From Desulfococcus multivorans (GTDB lineage: Bacteria > Desulfobacterota > Desulfobacteria > Desulfobacterales > Desulfococcaceae): a stretch of DNA of 64,000 nucleotides. The stretch is from the NCBI RefSeq assembly GCF_001854245.1, contig NZ_CP015381.1:3383001-3447000 (forward strand), read 5' to 3'. This document shows, in pieces, positions 1 to 7,841 of this stretch. The notes below the pieces were generated by a model. The model worked only from the letters and a program-made list of their open reading frames with translations. It made no database searches and had not been told where the DNA came from. The number at the start of each line of letters is the position of its first letter. The stretch's first letter is position 1. A program made the translations under genes and the position numbers.

Positions 1-204
1 CACTTTCCGCTCCTCTCCGACCCGGATCACCGGATTGCCGAGGCTTACGGCGTGTGGGCGGAGAAAAAGATGTACGGCAAGGTTTACATGGGCATCGTGC
101 GATCCGCCTTTCTCATTGATGAAAAGGGCTGGATCGCAGCGGCGTGGTACGGGATCAGCCCAAAAAACACGATTCCGGAATTGATGAAGGTGATGAAAGG
201 CTAA
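1..204 (+). CDS. Peroxiredoxin (AhpC/TSA, Bcp-like), C-terminal fragment
   Basis: The window opens inside this gene; only the last 67 residues are visible, ending at TAA 202-204. The piece reads HFPLLSDPDHRIAEAYGVW and later GIVRSAFLIDEKGWI, the second half of the thioredoxin-like fold typical of Bcp/PrxQ thiol peroxidases, which reduce H2O2 and organic hydroperoxides with thioredoxin. The peroxidatic cysteine lies upstream of the window and cannot be checked. It converges on the flavin reductase gene with only 12 bases between the stops. The family assignment is firm; the subclass is inferred. Confidence 0.88.
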   Translation, partial: HFPLLSDPDHRIAEAYGVWAEKKMYGKVYMGIVRSAFLIDEKGWIAAAWYGISPKNTIPELMKVMKG

Positions 205-216
205 GGACCGTTCCGA

Positions 217-690
217 TCAGGCTTTTCCGGTATAAACGCCGTCGTAGTCGCCGGTATCCAAAGCATCCGCGTCGGCCGTCAGACGGCCGGCGACCACCTC
301 GCCGATAAAGAGGGTGTGATTGCCCGGCTGCAGGCTCTCCTTGACCGCGCATTCCAGGTAGGCGATGCAGTCCGGGAGGACCGGGCAGCCGGTTTTGCCC
401 TTTCGCCACTCGAGTCCCGAAAATTTCGCCGTCGGGTTCGGCCCCTTGAAGCGCGAAAGGAAGTCTTTCCGGTCTTTTGCAATCACGTGGAGGACAAAGG
501 CGCCGCTTTGTCGGATCAAGGCGTGGCAATACCGGTTGGGATGCACGGCAGCCATGATGAGCGGCGGGTCGTGGGAGACCTGGGATACCCAGGAGGCCAC
601 CATGCCGTTGATCGCAGTTCCGTTTCCCGTAGTCAGGACATAGATGCCGTAAACCATCTTCCCCAAAGCCTGCTGCCATTCCGTTTTCAT
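217..690 (-). CDS. Flavin reductase domain protein (FMN-binding split barrel)
   Basis: A 157-residue single-domain protein of the flavin reductase-like / DIM6-NTAB family. Residues 5-30 (ALGKMVYGIYVLTTGNG) and the following MVASWVSQVSHDPPLIMAAV segment are the typical FMN-binding start of the split barrel. The family reduces FMN with NAD(P)H or binds FMN as an electron carrier. A good ribosome site (AGGGAGG) lies just before the ATG. The next gene upstream on the same strand is the ClC channel, about 40 bases away, so co-transcription is possible. The substrate is not predictable. Confidence 0.85.
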   Translation of the reverse strand: MKTEWQQALGKMVYGIYVLTTGNGTAINGMVASWVSQVSHDPPLIMAAVHPNRYCHALIRQSGAFVLHVIAKDRKDFLSRFKGPNPTAKFSGLEWRKGKTGCPVLPDCIAYLECAVKESLQPGNHTLFIGEVVAGRLTADADALDTGDYDGVYTGKA

Positions 691-729
691 TAAAACCTCC
701 CTTTCCGCCGCACCGATCGGCTCCGGCCG

Positions 730-2457
730 TCACAGGGGAACGGAAAGAAGCCTGTCCTTGAGGACGCGTTCACGGTAGGCATTCAACAACACGTCTTTCC
801 TGAGGATCCCCACAACCCGATCCGGATCGTCCGGCGGGGTGACGGGCAGGCAGGAGACGTGATGGGTTTCAAATCGATAAAACGCCGTTTCGAGGTTGTC
901 GGCGGCTGAAACAGTGATGACCTTCCGCTGCATGAGGTCCGCGGCGACGACGATTTCCCGGAGCATTTCGAAATCGTTCAGAACCCCCCGGACATCCCGA
1001 AGGGAGAGGAAACCGGCCAACCGTTCGCCGGCCAGCACCACAAAATGGGGATAGTTCGATTCACAGATCCGTTCGACGATGTGGGGCAGCGACGCATTTT
1101 CAGGCAAGGTTTCAAAATCGTCGTCCATGAAATCCTTGACGACGAGATGCCGCAACACGCCGACATCGTGCCCTCGGACGATATTCACCCCTTTCCTGAG
1201 CAGCTTCATTTCGTAAACGGAATACCCGAACAGGAGCCGGACCACCAGAACGCTGCTGATACAGGCCACCATGAGCGGGAGAATCACCGCTTCGTTATTC
1301 GTCAGTTCGAAAATCGTCATGATGGCCGTAATGGGCGCCAGGGTCGTTCCGGCCACCACCGCGCCCATCCCGGCCAGCGCATAAAAGGCGGGATTCAGAT
1401 CGAGTCCTGGAAACACCTGATTGGCGGCAAGTCCGACGGCGGTGCCCAGCGTCGCGCCCAGCACCAATGAAGGGGCGAAGATGCCGCCGCTCATGCCAGA
1501 GCCCACACAGAGGGCGGTGGCGATCATCTTGACCAGGAGCAGGGCCACGGCGGCACCGAGGCCCAGGGATGCGGTGAGTGCGGCATTGACCGTATCGTAT
1601 CCGATCCCCAGAATCTGCGGAAACGCCAGGGCCGACACCCCCAGAAGGAGTCCGCCGACGGCCGGCTTCAGCCATTCGAAAATCCGGGTCCCCATGAACA
1701 GATCCTCGCTCAGGCCGACGGTGCGGATAAATAGGATGGCGACGAAGCCTCCGGCGAGACCCAGAGCCAGATAGACGCCGAGTTCCCAGAAGTGGTAAAG
1801 CACGAAGTCCACCGCAACAAACGTTGGAAACTCGCCCAGAAATATGCGGGACACCACCGACCCGACCACCGACGCGATGACGATGTTGCTGATGTGGCTC
1901 AGTTCAAGGTCAAGAAGAATGATCTCGACGGCAAAAAGGGTGCCGGTGATGGGTGCGTTGAAGGTCGCGGCGATGCCCGCCGCCACCCCGGAGGCCAGGC
2001 AAACGCGGCGGATTGCCGGGTCCAGCCTGAATACCTGTGCCATGGAAGACCCGATGGACGCCCCGATCTGAATGATGGGGCCTTCCCGGCCCACGGATGC
2101 GCCCCCGCCGATGAGCATGCTCGTGACCAGTGTCTTGAAAAAGGTGACCCGATGCCGGATTCGACTCTGGTGGTTGGTTACGGAAAGAATCACCTCGGGA
2201 ACGCCGGGACCCCGGGCTTCGGGAATGACGTAGACGATAAGCAGCCCCGCCATCAGACCGACCGACGGGGGAAAAACGACCCTGAACCACCAGGGCGAAG
2301 CCACTACCTGATGGGTGAAGGTGACGCCCGGCGCCCAGAACAGGTTCCCGAACAGCTCGATGAGGGCACGGAAACAGACGGCGCCGACGGCAGACAGGAC
2401 GCCGATGACCATGGAAAACAGCATGAGGGTGATGGTGCTCAGGCGCTCCCGCTTCAT
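730..2457 (-). CDS. ClC-family chloride channel or H+/Cl- exchanger with C-terminal CBS pair
   Basis: A 575-residue integral membrane protein. The ClC selectivity motifs are present: GREGPIIQIG (gating Glu in GREGP), GSGMSGGIFAPS (GxFxP loop) and a late TTLAPITAIMTIFELT helix. The membrane region covers roughly residues 5-420. The soluble tail (about 440-565) has two CBS-like segments (VVKDFMDDDFETLPENASL and DLMQRKVITVSAADNLETA), which in the family bind adenine nucleotides and modulate transport. The start ATG at 2457 follows a short gap with no obvious strong ribosome site. Whether it is a channel or an exchanger cannot be told from this reading. Confidence 0.93.
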   Translation of the reverse strand: MKRERLSTITLMLFSMVIGVLSAVGAVCFRALIELFGNLFWAPGVTFTHQVVASPWWFRVVFPPSVGLMAGLLIVYVIPEARGPGVPEVILSVTNHQSRIRHRVTFFKTLVTSMLIGGGASVGREGPIIQIGASIGSSMAQVFRLDPAIRRVCLASGVAAGIAATFNAPITGTLFAVEIILLDLELSHISNIVIASVVGSVVSRIFLGEFPTFVAVDFVLYHFWELGVYLALGLAGGFVAILFIRTVGLSEDLFMGTRIFEWLKPAVGGLLLGVSALAFPQILGIGYDTVNAALTASLGLGAAVALLLVKMIATALCVGSGMSGGIFAPSLVLGATLGTAVGLAANQVFPGLDLNPAFYALAGMGAVVAGTTLAPITAIMTIFELTNNEAVILPLMVACISSVLVVRLLFGYSVYEMKLLRKGVNIVRGHDVGVLRHLVVKDFMDDDFETLPENASLPHIVERICESNYPHFVVLAGERLAGFLSLRDVRGVLNDFEMLREIVVAADLMQRKVITVSAADNLETAFYRFETHHVSCLPVTPPDDPDRVVGILRKDVLLNAYRERVLKDRLLSVPL

Positions 2458-2541
2458 ACCGATCGTCGTCCATTCATGCCGAAAAGGCGTCCTCCTCCCC
2501 TATCCTCCTCGACCCCGGAAGTTTCGACCCTTCCCGGGACG

Positions 2542-2763
2542 CTATGCACCCAAGAGGATTGTGATGTGGTATACCCCGTCGATCAGGCGCGCATCCAACG
2601 GCAGGTTCGCCTTTTCGAATATCTTCATCATGAATTTGTTGACGGCAGGGACCTCGGCCGTCAGTCCTTTCAGGCCCTGTTCCCTGGCCAGGCGGATCAG
2701 CATGTTCAGAAGAATTGAATGCGCGTCAGCACCGTCTGAGGCGACACCAGACGTGTTTCCCAA
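2542..2763 (-). pseudogene. Remnant of a GNAT acetyltransferase C-terminus
   Basis: The 73-codon frame opens with TTG just after an in-frame stop. Its sequence LLNMLIRLAREQGLKGLTAE, then NKFMMKIFEKANLP and a VYHITI strand, matches my recollection of the last part of GNAT domains fused to acetyl-CoA hydrolase-like proteins in sulfate reducers. The acetyl-CoA binding loop (Q/RxxGxG/A) and everything upstream are missing; the bases at 2764-3000 read in any minus frame show no recognisable GNAT sequence. It is therefore best read as a decayed 3' remnant between the ClC gene and the divergent kinase. The alternative, a short translated stand-alone peptide, cannot be excluded. Confidence 0.55.
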
Positions 2764-3175
2764 TGTGAACTTTCAGGGAACGACATGGGGGTATTTCTCC
2801 GGCGTGCAGTGTCGACGATGCCGCCCGTCCCGGTATGGAACGACATCATCAATATCCTTGGGATCCATGTGCCGAAAATCCCCCGGCACCGCCGACGGCC
2901 CCGGACCGGGCATCCAATGTCGGGCGACGACGCCACGGCACCCTCACGGCCTCCTCAGGCACCGATTTCAGGTTAACGGATAACACGTTCCGCCGCGATG
3001 ATCAAGTCTGCCGGCACGGCTGAACACGGCTCGGCCGTCAATGCTCAAAAATTAGCCGTTGTCTCACACAGAAAAATTCTGGTAAGAAATCCCTGACGAC
3101 AGTGCCGCCGATGAACAGGACGCTCCTGCACACCGGCCGTTCTCATAAATTTTCCGACAATGCCTGGAGAGATCC
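2764..3175. other. Gene-free spacer between GNAT remnant and histidine kinase
   Basis: About 410 bases with no convincing reading frame. It probably contains further decayed sequence upstream of the GNAT remnant and the kinase promoter region. A weak ribosome site (GGAGAG) lies just before the kinase ATG at 3176. I see no clear sigma-70 promoter, terminator or structured RNA here. Confidence 0.5.
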
Positions 3176-4189
3176 ATGGAAAGCAAGACCGCTTCCGAGT
3201 GCCCCCCCGCCCCGTCCCCGTCAACCCACCCGCAACCCGAATCGGTTCGCCGACTGAGCCGCCCCCTCTGGCTGCTTTCCATTATCGCCCTGTCGATTTT
3301 CCTGGTCGAAGCCTTCAATATGATCCTCCTGAACCTCCTCCCGCCGCTGCCCCTGACGATCGAAGTCATGGGGGACGCGCTGTTGCTGATCGTGCTCGTC
3401 TTCCCCACCCTGTATCGATTTTCCTACAAACCGCTGCTGCAACACATTGAACGGCGAAAACAGGCGGAAACCGAGCTCAAGAAATCGGAACAGCGGCTGA
3501 GGCGCCTTTCCAACCAATTATTGACCGCACAGGAAATCGAACGCCGCGAGATCGCCGCCGGTCTTCACGATGAAATGGGGCCCAAGATCAGCGCCCTTAA
3601 ATTCAGGGTTGAAGCGGCCCTGCAGGCCATGAACGGGAAGGATGAACTGGACATGGAGCGTCAATGCCGCCTGATCGTCAAGACGTTTCAGGAACTGCAC
3701 GAGGAGATCCGGGTCATCTCGAAAAACCTGAGTCCGCTCATGATCGACGAACTGGGGTTGCGTCCCGCTTTGGATGGGCTCTGCGACAGCATCAGAAGCG
3801 CTTTTCCGGAAATTTCCATTGAAACCGAATGGGCCGTGACTGAAAACGATCTGCCGCAACCCCTCAAGATCGTGATTTATCGCGTGGTTCAGGAGGCACT
3901 GGCCAATATGACCCGTCACAGCCGCGCAACCCGAGGCCGAGTCTCCCTTCGCAAACAAAAGGGCCGGCTGTTTCTTGAAATCAGGGACAACGGGATCGGG
4001 TTCAATGTCGACGACAAGCTCCATCCCCAATCCGCCGACAGCGGCATCGGCCTTCCGGCTATGTGCGAACGGGTCACCCACGCCGCCGGTGCCGTCACCA
4101 TCGATTCCAGCCCGGACAACGGCACGACGATCATCGCCGTTTGGGACATCGACCGGACGCCCCCCGACAGGGCCGAAACGGCGGAATGA
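3176..4189 (+). CDS. Orphan membrane histidine kinase, HisKA_3 (NarX/DegS-like)
   Basis: 337 residues. Two hydrophobic segments (about 31-54 and 62-80) bracket a very short periplasmic loop, so it probably senses within the membrane. A short coiled coil (86-115) leads into the HisKA_3 dimerisation region, REIAAGLHDEMGPKISALK, with phosphoacceptor His131. The HATPase_c domain shows the N box (VVQEALANMTRHS) and the G1 box DNGIGFN, then SGIGLPAMCERV. HisKA_3 kinases partner NarL/FixJ-type regulators. None is adjacent; the only one in the window is 52 kb away (55629-56306). The next gene, a permease, converges on it. Confidence 0.92.
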   Translation: MESKTASECPPAPSPSTHPQPESVRRLSRPLWLLSIIALSIFLVEAFNMILLNLLPPLPLTIEVMGDALLLIVLVFPTLYRFSYKPLLQHIERRKQAETELKKSEQRLRRLSNQLLTAQEIERREIAAGLHDEMGPKISALKFRVEAALQAMNGKDELDMERQCRLIVKTFQELHEEIRVISKNLSPLMIDELGLRPALDGLCDSIRSAFPEISIETEWAVTENDLPQPLKIVIYRVVQEALANMTRHSRATRGRVSLRKQKGRLFLEIRDNGIGFNVDDKLHPQSADSGIGLPAMCERVTHAAGAVTIDSSPDNGTTIIAVWDIDRTPPDRAETAE

Positions 4190-4222
4190 GAGACTGTCTG
4201 AGGACGCCGTTCTTTCCGACGT

Positions 4223-5452
4223 TCAAAAGGCGATCCACAACAACAACACACCCAAAGAGAACAAGGTCACCGGAATCCCCACCGCCGCATGCCGGCCGAA
4301 GGTGATGTCGATGCCGAAACCGCGGGCCTGTTCGACGACGATGAGATTGGCAATGCTCCCCAGGAGGAAAAGGTTTCCGGCGAAGGTGCTCGACACCGCC
4401 AGGACATACCACTGAACCGGATTCATAGGATCGAGAAAAGGCAGCAGCAGCATGACGGCCGGAACGTTGCTGAACAGGTTGCTCAAGGCCGTCGACACGG
4501 CCGCTAAAACGGGAAGATCGCCCAATACCCATCCCCTTGCCGTGAAAGCTTGCACCATCATCCCCAGGTAGGGTCCCCGGGAAACGCCGTGGATAACGAT
4601 GAAGAGCGCGCAGAAAAAAGTGATCAGATGCCAGTCCACCAATCCCAGGATGTCTCGGGTTTTCATTCGACGGCTGCAGAGGAGAACGCCCGCGACAGCG
4701 ATGGCCGACACCTCTCGGGGGACGGCGGTGAAGAACATGAGCACCAGAACGGCGACGGCGATGAGTCCCTTGGCCGTGTGCCAGGAGTTGAACATCGGCC
4801 ACGGTGTCTTTGACAGGGTTTCGGTGTCGAGGTTGGTGGTGTAGAGCCTTTCCCGGTAAATCCCGAGGATGATCAGGTAGCCGCCCAGAAGAGACACGGC
4901 GACGGGGGGCGTGCACCAGATCAGAAACGCCCCGAAGTCGAGTCGGCCGACCTGCCCGATGAGCATGTTCTGGGGATTGCCGATGATGGTGGCGGCCGAG
5001 CCGATATTGCTGGCGACCGCGAGCCCGATAAGAAACGGTACGGGGTTGAGCCCGCCTCGGATCAAGGCCAGAGAAAGAACGGGGGTGAAGGCGAAACAGA
5101 CGATGTCGTTGGCCAGGAGCGCCGAGAGCAGCGCGCTCGAGACCATGCCGGTCAACAGAAAGAGCCTCGGGCGGTGGAGGAGACCGGCGATCGCCGCGGC
5201 GGCCCAGGAATAGAACCCCCCGAGGCGGAGCTGTGCGGAGGCCACCATCAGGGAATAGAGGAGCAGAATGGTCGGAATGTCGACGGCGCCCACCGCCTCC
5301 CGGGTAGTGACGACACCCGCCACAACCATGCCGATGGCACCCAGAAGTGCGATGCCGACCCTGTCGACGACAAGCCCCGGCACCTTTCCCAGGGCAATCC
5401 CCGCATAAGTGATGCCGAACAGCCCGAGGGCCGCGATGTCCGTATGCACCAA
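4223..5452 (-). CDS. SLC13 / ArsB-NhaD-type anion or Na+-coupled permease
   Basis: A 409-residue hydrophobic protein with about 11 predicted membrane segments. The ASNIGSAATIIGNPQNMLIG stretch (around residues 145-165) and the later NLFSNVPAVMLLLPFL are the paired inverted-repeat motifs of the ion transporter superfamily (ArsB, NhaD, SLC13/DASS). These transport arsenite, Na+/H+ or di/tricarboxylates and sulfate. The neighbours give no substrate clue: a convergent histidine kinase on one side and the divergent cobalamin operon on the other. There is no arsenic-type gene nearby. Family confident, substrate unknown. Confidence 0.85.
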   Translation of the reverse strand: MVHTDIAALGLFGITYAGIALGKVPGLVVDRVGIALLGAIGMVVAGVVTTREAVGAVDIPTILLLYSLMVASAQLRLGGFYSWAAAAIAGLLHRPRLFLLTGMVSSALLSALLANDIVCFAFTPVLSLALIRGGLNPVPFLIGLAVASNIGSAATIIGNPQNMLIGQVGRLDFGAFLIWCTPPVAVSLLGGYLIILGIYRERLYTTNLDTETLSKTPWPMFNSWHTAKGLIAVAVLVLMFFTAVPREVSAIAVAGVLLCSRRMKTRDILGLVDWHLITFFCALFIVIHGVSRGPYLGMMVQAFTARGWVLGDLPVLAAVSTALSNLFSNVPAVMLLLPFLDPMNPVQWYVLAVSSTFAGNLFLLGSIANLIVVEQARGFGIDITFGRHAAVGIPVTLFSLGVLLLWIAF

Positions 5453-5485
5453 AGCGTCTTTCCTTTCTCAACGGTCGATGATGAC

Positions 5486-5516
5486 TCAATTTTCGACTTT
5501 CACAGGCCGGTGCCGG
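5486..5516 (+). repeat. Dispersed intergenic repeat, copy a
   Basis: TCAATTTTCGACTTTCA (5486-5502) followed by CAGGCCGGTGCCGG, in the same orientation as cobB. Identical over 17 bases to the inverted copy at 55475-55491. Confidence 0.6.
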
Positions 5517-5772
5517 GAGGATACGACCCTCGCCCCACGCGTCGATTTGAAGCCTGTTTTCTTCACGGCCGGAACCCGCCGCAGGTCCCCTGACGCCCGT
5601 GGAAAATAGGACTTGATATCCTCGGATATCCCTGTTATTCATTTTTCCGGTGCGGTTTTGTCAACCCCAAAACCGCGGGATTCCGCAACCTCGACGATAT
5701 TGCCGATTCAATGCAACGGGTTGCGATCTTGACGTTTTTCAAAGCGACGTGCACCGAAACGACGCTTATCCG

Positions 5773-5808
5773 GAAACCAAGTTTCGCAGAACTTGGTTTC
5801 TTGCTTTT
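5773..5808 (+). terminator. Attenuator-like hairpin with T-rich tail before cobB
   Basis: GAAACCAAGTT (5773-5783) pairs perfectly with AACTTGGTTTC (5790-5800) around a 6-base loop, followed by TTGCTTTT. It is on the cobB sense strand and ends immediately before the Shine-Dalgarno, so it could stop transcription or affect ribosome loading. A read-through terminator of an upstream gene is unlikely, because the upstream gene is divergent. Confidence 0.55.
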
Positions 5809-5820
5809 AAGGAGGTCGCC

Positions 5821-7227
5821 ATAAAAGGGGTCGTCATTGCCGGAACCAGAAGCGGCAGCGGCAAAACAACCATCACGATGGGCTTCATGGCGGCCTTCCG
5901 CAGACGGGGTCTCACGGTGGCGCCGTTCAAGGTCGGGCCGGATTTCATCGATCCCGGCCACCACACCCGCGTCACCGGCGCGATCAGCCGGAACCTGGAT
6001 GGATGGATGCTCTCCCGGGTTTACAACACGGCGGCATTCGCCAGGGCCGCGGACGGGGCAGACATTGCCGTCATCGAGGGGGTCATGGGGCTCTATGACG
6101 GATATGACGGGCGCAGCGAAGCCGGCTCCACGGCCCAGATGGCCAAATGGACGGGCGTCCCCGTCATTCTGATCGTCGACGCCAAAAGCATGGCCCGAAG
6201 CGCCGCCGCCCTGGTCCACGGCTTCGAAAGCTTCGATCCGGAGCTCGACTTCGCCGGGGTCGTCTTCAACAACATCGGCAGCCCGAGACATCTCGCCTAT
6301 CTTCGGGAGGCTCTGGATGGACGGGTGAAAATGCCCTGCCTGGGCGGCATCCCCCGGGACGACGCCGTCGCCATCCCCGAACGTCATCTGGGCCTCGTCA
6401 CCCGGGAGGAGCACGGGACATCCTCCGAAACCGTGCGTCGACTGGCCGACCTGATCGAAGGCCACATCGATCTGGATGCCCTTTGGCGGCGCCTGCCGGA
6501 TCTCCCCGGGATCGCTGTGACACGCCCCACCCCCATTTCCGGCCCCACCGCCGACATGCCGATCGTCCGGATCGGCGTGGCTGTCGACAAGGCCTTCTGC
6601 TTTTACTATCAGGACAACCTCGATCTCCTTGCAGCCCGGGGCGCCGAAATTGTGTCGTTTTCACCGATATCGGATCCGGCCCTTCCCGACGCGCTGGACG
6701 GCCTCTATTTCGGCGGGGGTTATCCCGAGCTTTTCGCCGATCGGCTGGCTGAAAACAGGACGCTCTGCCGGCAGGTTCGGGAAGCGAGTGCGGCGGGCAT
6801 GCCCATTTACGGCGAATGCGGCGGATTCATGTACCTCGGCCGGGAAATCCATGATATGGAGGGTCGGAGCCATCTCATGACCGGGTGTTTTCCCTTCGCC
6901 ACGCGGATGTACGACCGCCTTCGTTCCCTTGGCTACCGTGAGGTCACCCTCACCGCCGACACGGTTCTGGGGCAGGCCGGAGCCACCCTCCGGGGACACG
7001 AATTCCACTATTCCGACCTTGAACCTTCTCCCGAAGGAGATGGGGTTCAAACGGTCTACGGCCTGTCGGACCGCTTGGGTCGGCCGCGAAGCGGAGAAGG
7101 GTTTCAGATCCAACGCACCCTGGGAAGCTATGTCCACCTCCATTTCGGCAGCCGCCCCGAGGCTGCCGGCTCGTTTGTCGACGCCTGTCGGATCTACCGT
7201 CATGAAAGGAACCGCTCAACAAGATGA
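5821..7227 (+). CDS. cobB: Cobyrinate a,c-diamide synthase (CbiA/CobB)
   Basis: 468 residues if started at the ATA at 5821. The family normally begins M-KGVVIAGTxSGxGKTT; here IKGVVIAGTRSGSGKTT begins at the ATA, five bases after a perfect AAGGAGG. An in-frame GTG at 5749 exists, but it has no ribosome site and would add residues unlike the family. The N-terminal P-loop (GTRSGSGKTT) and DAKSMARSAAALV belong to the ATP-dependent synthetase part; the C-terminal class I amidotransferase has the nucleophile in YGECGGFMYLG. It amidates the a and c side chains of (Co-)cobyrinate with glutamine and ATP. It leads a run coupled by ATGA to cbiC. Confidence 0.93.
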   Translation: MKGVVIAGTRSGSGKTTITMGFMAAFRRRGLTVAPFKVGPDFIDPGHHTRVTGAISRNLDGWMLSRVYNTAAFARAADGADIAVIEGVMGLYDGYDGRSEAGSTAQMAKWTGVPVILIVDAKSMARSAAALVHGFESFDPELDFAGVVFNNIGSPRHLAYLREALDGRVKMPCLGGIPRDDAVAIPERHLGLVTREEHGTSSETVRRLADLIEGHIDLDALWRRLPDLPGIAVTRPTPISGPTADMPIVRIGVAVDKAFCFYYQDNLDLLAARGAEIVSFSPISDPALPDALDGLYFGGGYPELFADRLAENRTLCRQVREASAAGMPIYGECGGFMYLGREIHDMEGRSHLMTGCFPFATRMYDRLRSLGYREVTLTADTVLGQAGATLRGHEFHYSDLEPSPEGDGVQTVYGLSDRLGRPRSGEGFQIQRTLGSYVHLHFGSRPEAAGSFVDACRIYRHERNRSTR

Positions 7228-7841
7228 ACCCCCAAGAAATTGAATCCTTAAGCTTTCAGATTATCGACCGGGAAGCCGGTCCCCACGGTTTCGACGCCGC
7301 CGAATGGGAAATCGTCCGACGCATGATTCACACATCGGCGGATTTCGACTATATGAAGACCGTCCGCTTCCACCCGCTCGCCATTGCCCGAGGCCTCGCA
7401 GCGATCCGGGCCGGCAATCCCGTCATCACCGACACGGAAATGGCGCGATCGGGGATCCGCAAAGCATCGGTCGAGGCTTTCGGCGGCAGCGTCACCTGTC
7501 TCATCGGTCAGGCCGACGTGCGGATGTACGCCGAAAAGGCCGGCATCACCCGCGCCAAGGCCGCCGTCGACATGGCCCTACCCCTGATGACGGACGGGAT
7601 TTACGTGATCGGCAACGCCCCCACGGCCCTGCTCCGTCTCATGGAGCAGATCCGGGCCGGCCAGGCCCGTCCGGCTCTGGTCATCGGACTGCCCGTCGGC
7701 TTTGTCAACGCTTCGGAATCCAAATCCGAACTGGCCCAAATGGACGTACCCCACATCACCAACCTCGGTCGCAAGGGGGGGTCCAACGTGGCGGCCGCCG
7801 TCGTCAACGCCCTGTTGATCATGGCCGGCCGGACCTCATGA
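7224..7841 (+). CDS. cbiC: Cobalt-precorrin-8X methylmutase (CbiC/CobH)
   Basis: 205 residues, the family's usual length. SFQIIDREAGPHGF near the N-terminus, MIHTSADFDYMKTVRFHP (catalytic His region), a central DTEMARSGI and the late GLPVGFVNASESKSEL are signature blocks of the methylmutase that moves the C11 methyl group to C12, giving (Co-)cobyrinate. The ATG overlaps the stop of cobB (ATGA), so the two are translationally coupled. Its own stop overlaps the cbiD start in the same way. Confidence 0.95.
   Translation: MNPQEIESLSFQIIDREAGPHGFDAAEWEIVRRMIHTSADFDYMKTVRFHPLAIARGLAAIRAGNPVITDTEMARSGIRKASVEAFGGSVTCLIGQADVRMYAEKAGITRAKAAVDMALPLMTDGIYVIGNAPTALLRLMEQIRAGQARPALVIGLPVGFVNASESKSELAQMDVPHITNLGRKGGSNVAAAVVNALLIMAGRTS

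Larger units (their letters stand above)
5453..5820 (+). promoter_or_regulatory. cobB leader region: dispersed repeat, two hairpins and strong SD
   Basis: A 368-base gene-free stretch between divergent genes. It contains the dispersed motif TCAATTTTCGACTTTCA at 5486-5502; a 9-bp hairpin (GCGGTTTTG 5652-5660 with CAAAACCGC 5668-5676); and a perfect 11-bp hairpin (5773-5783 with 5790-5800, 6-base loop) followed by TTGCTTTT. The Shine-Dalgarno AAGGAGG (5809-5815) comes right after. I looked for the conserved B12-box and core of cobalamin riboswitches and did not find them. The last hairpin plus T-rich run resembles an intrinsic terminator or attenuator placed directly before the ribosome site. 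Confidence 0.55.

Noticed and set aside
5650-5820. Longer cobB from the upstream GTG at 5650 or 5749
   Set aside because: The extra residues have no family match, no ribosome site, and would pass through a strong hairpin.
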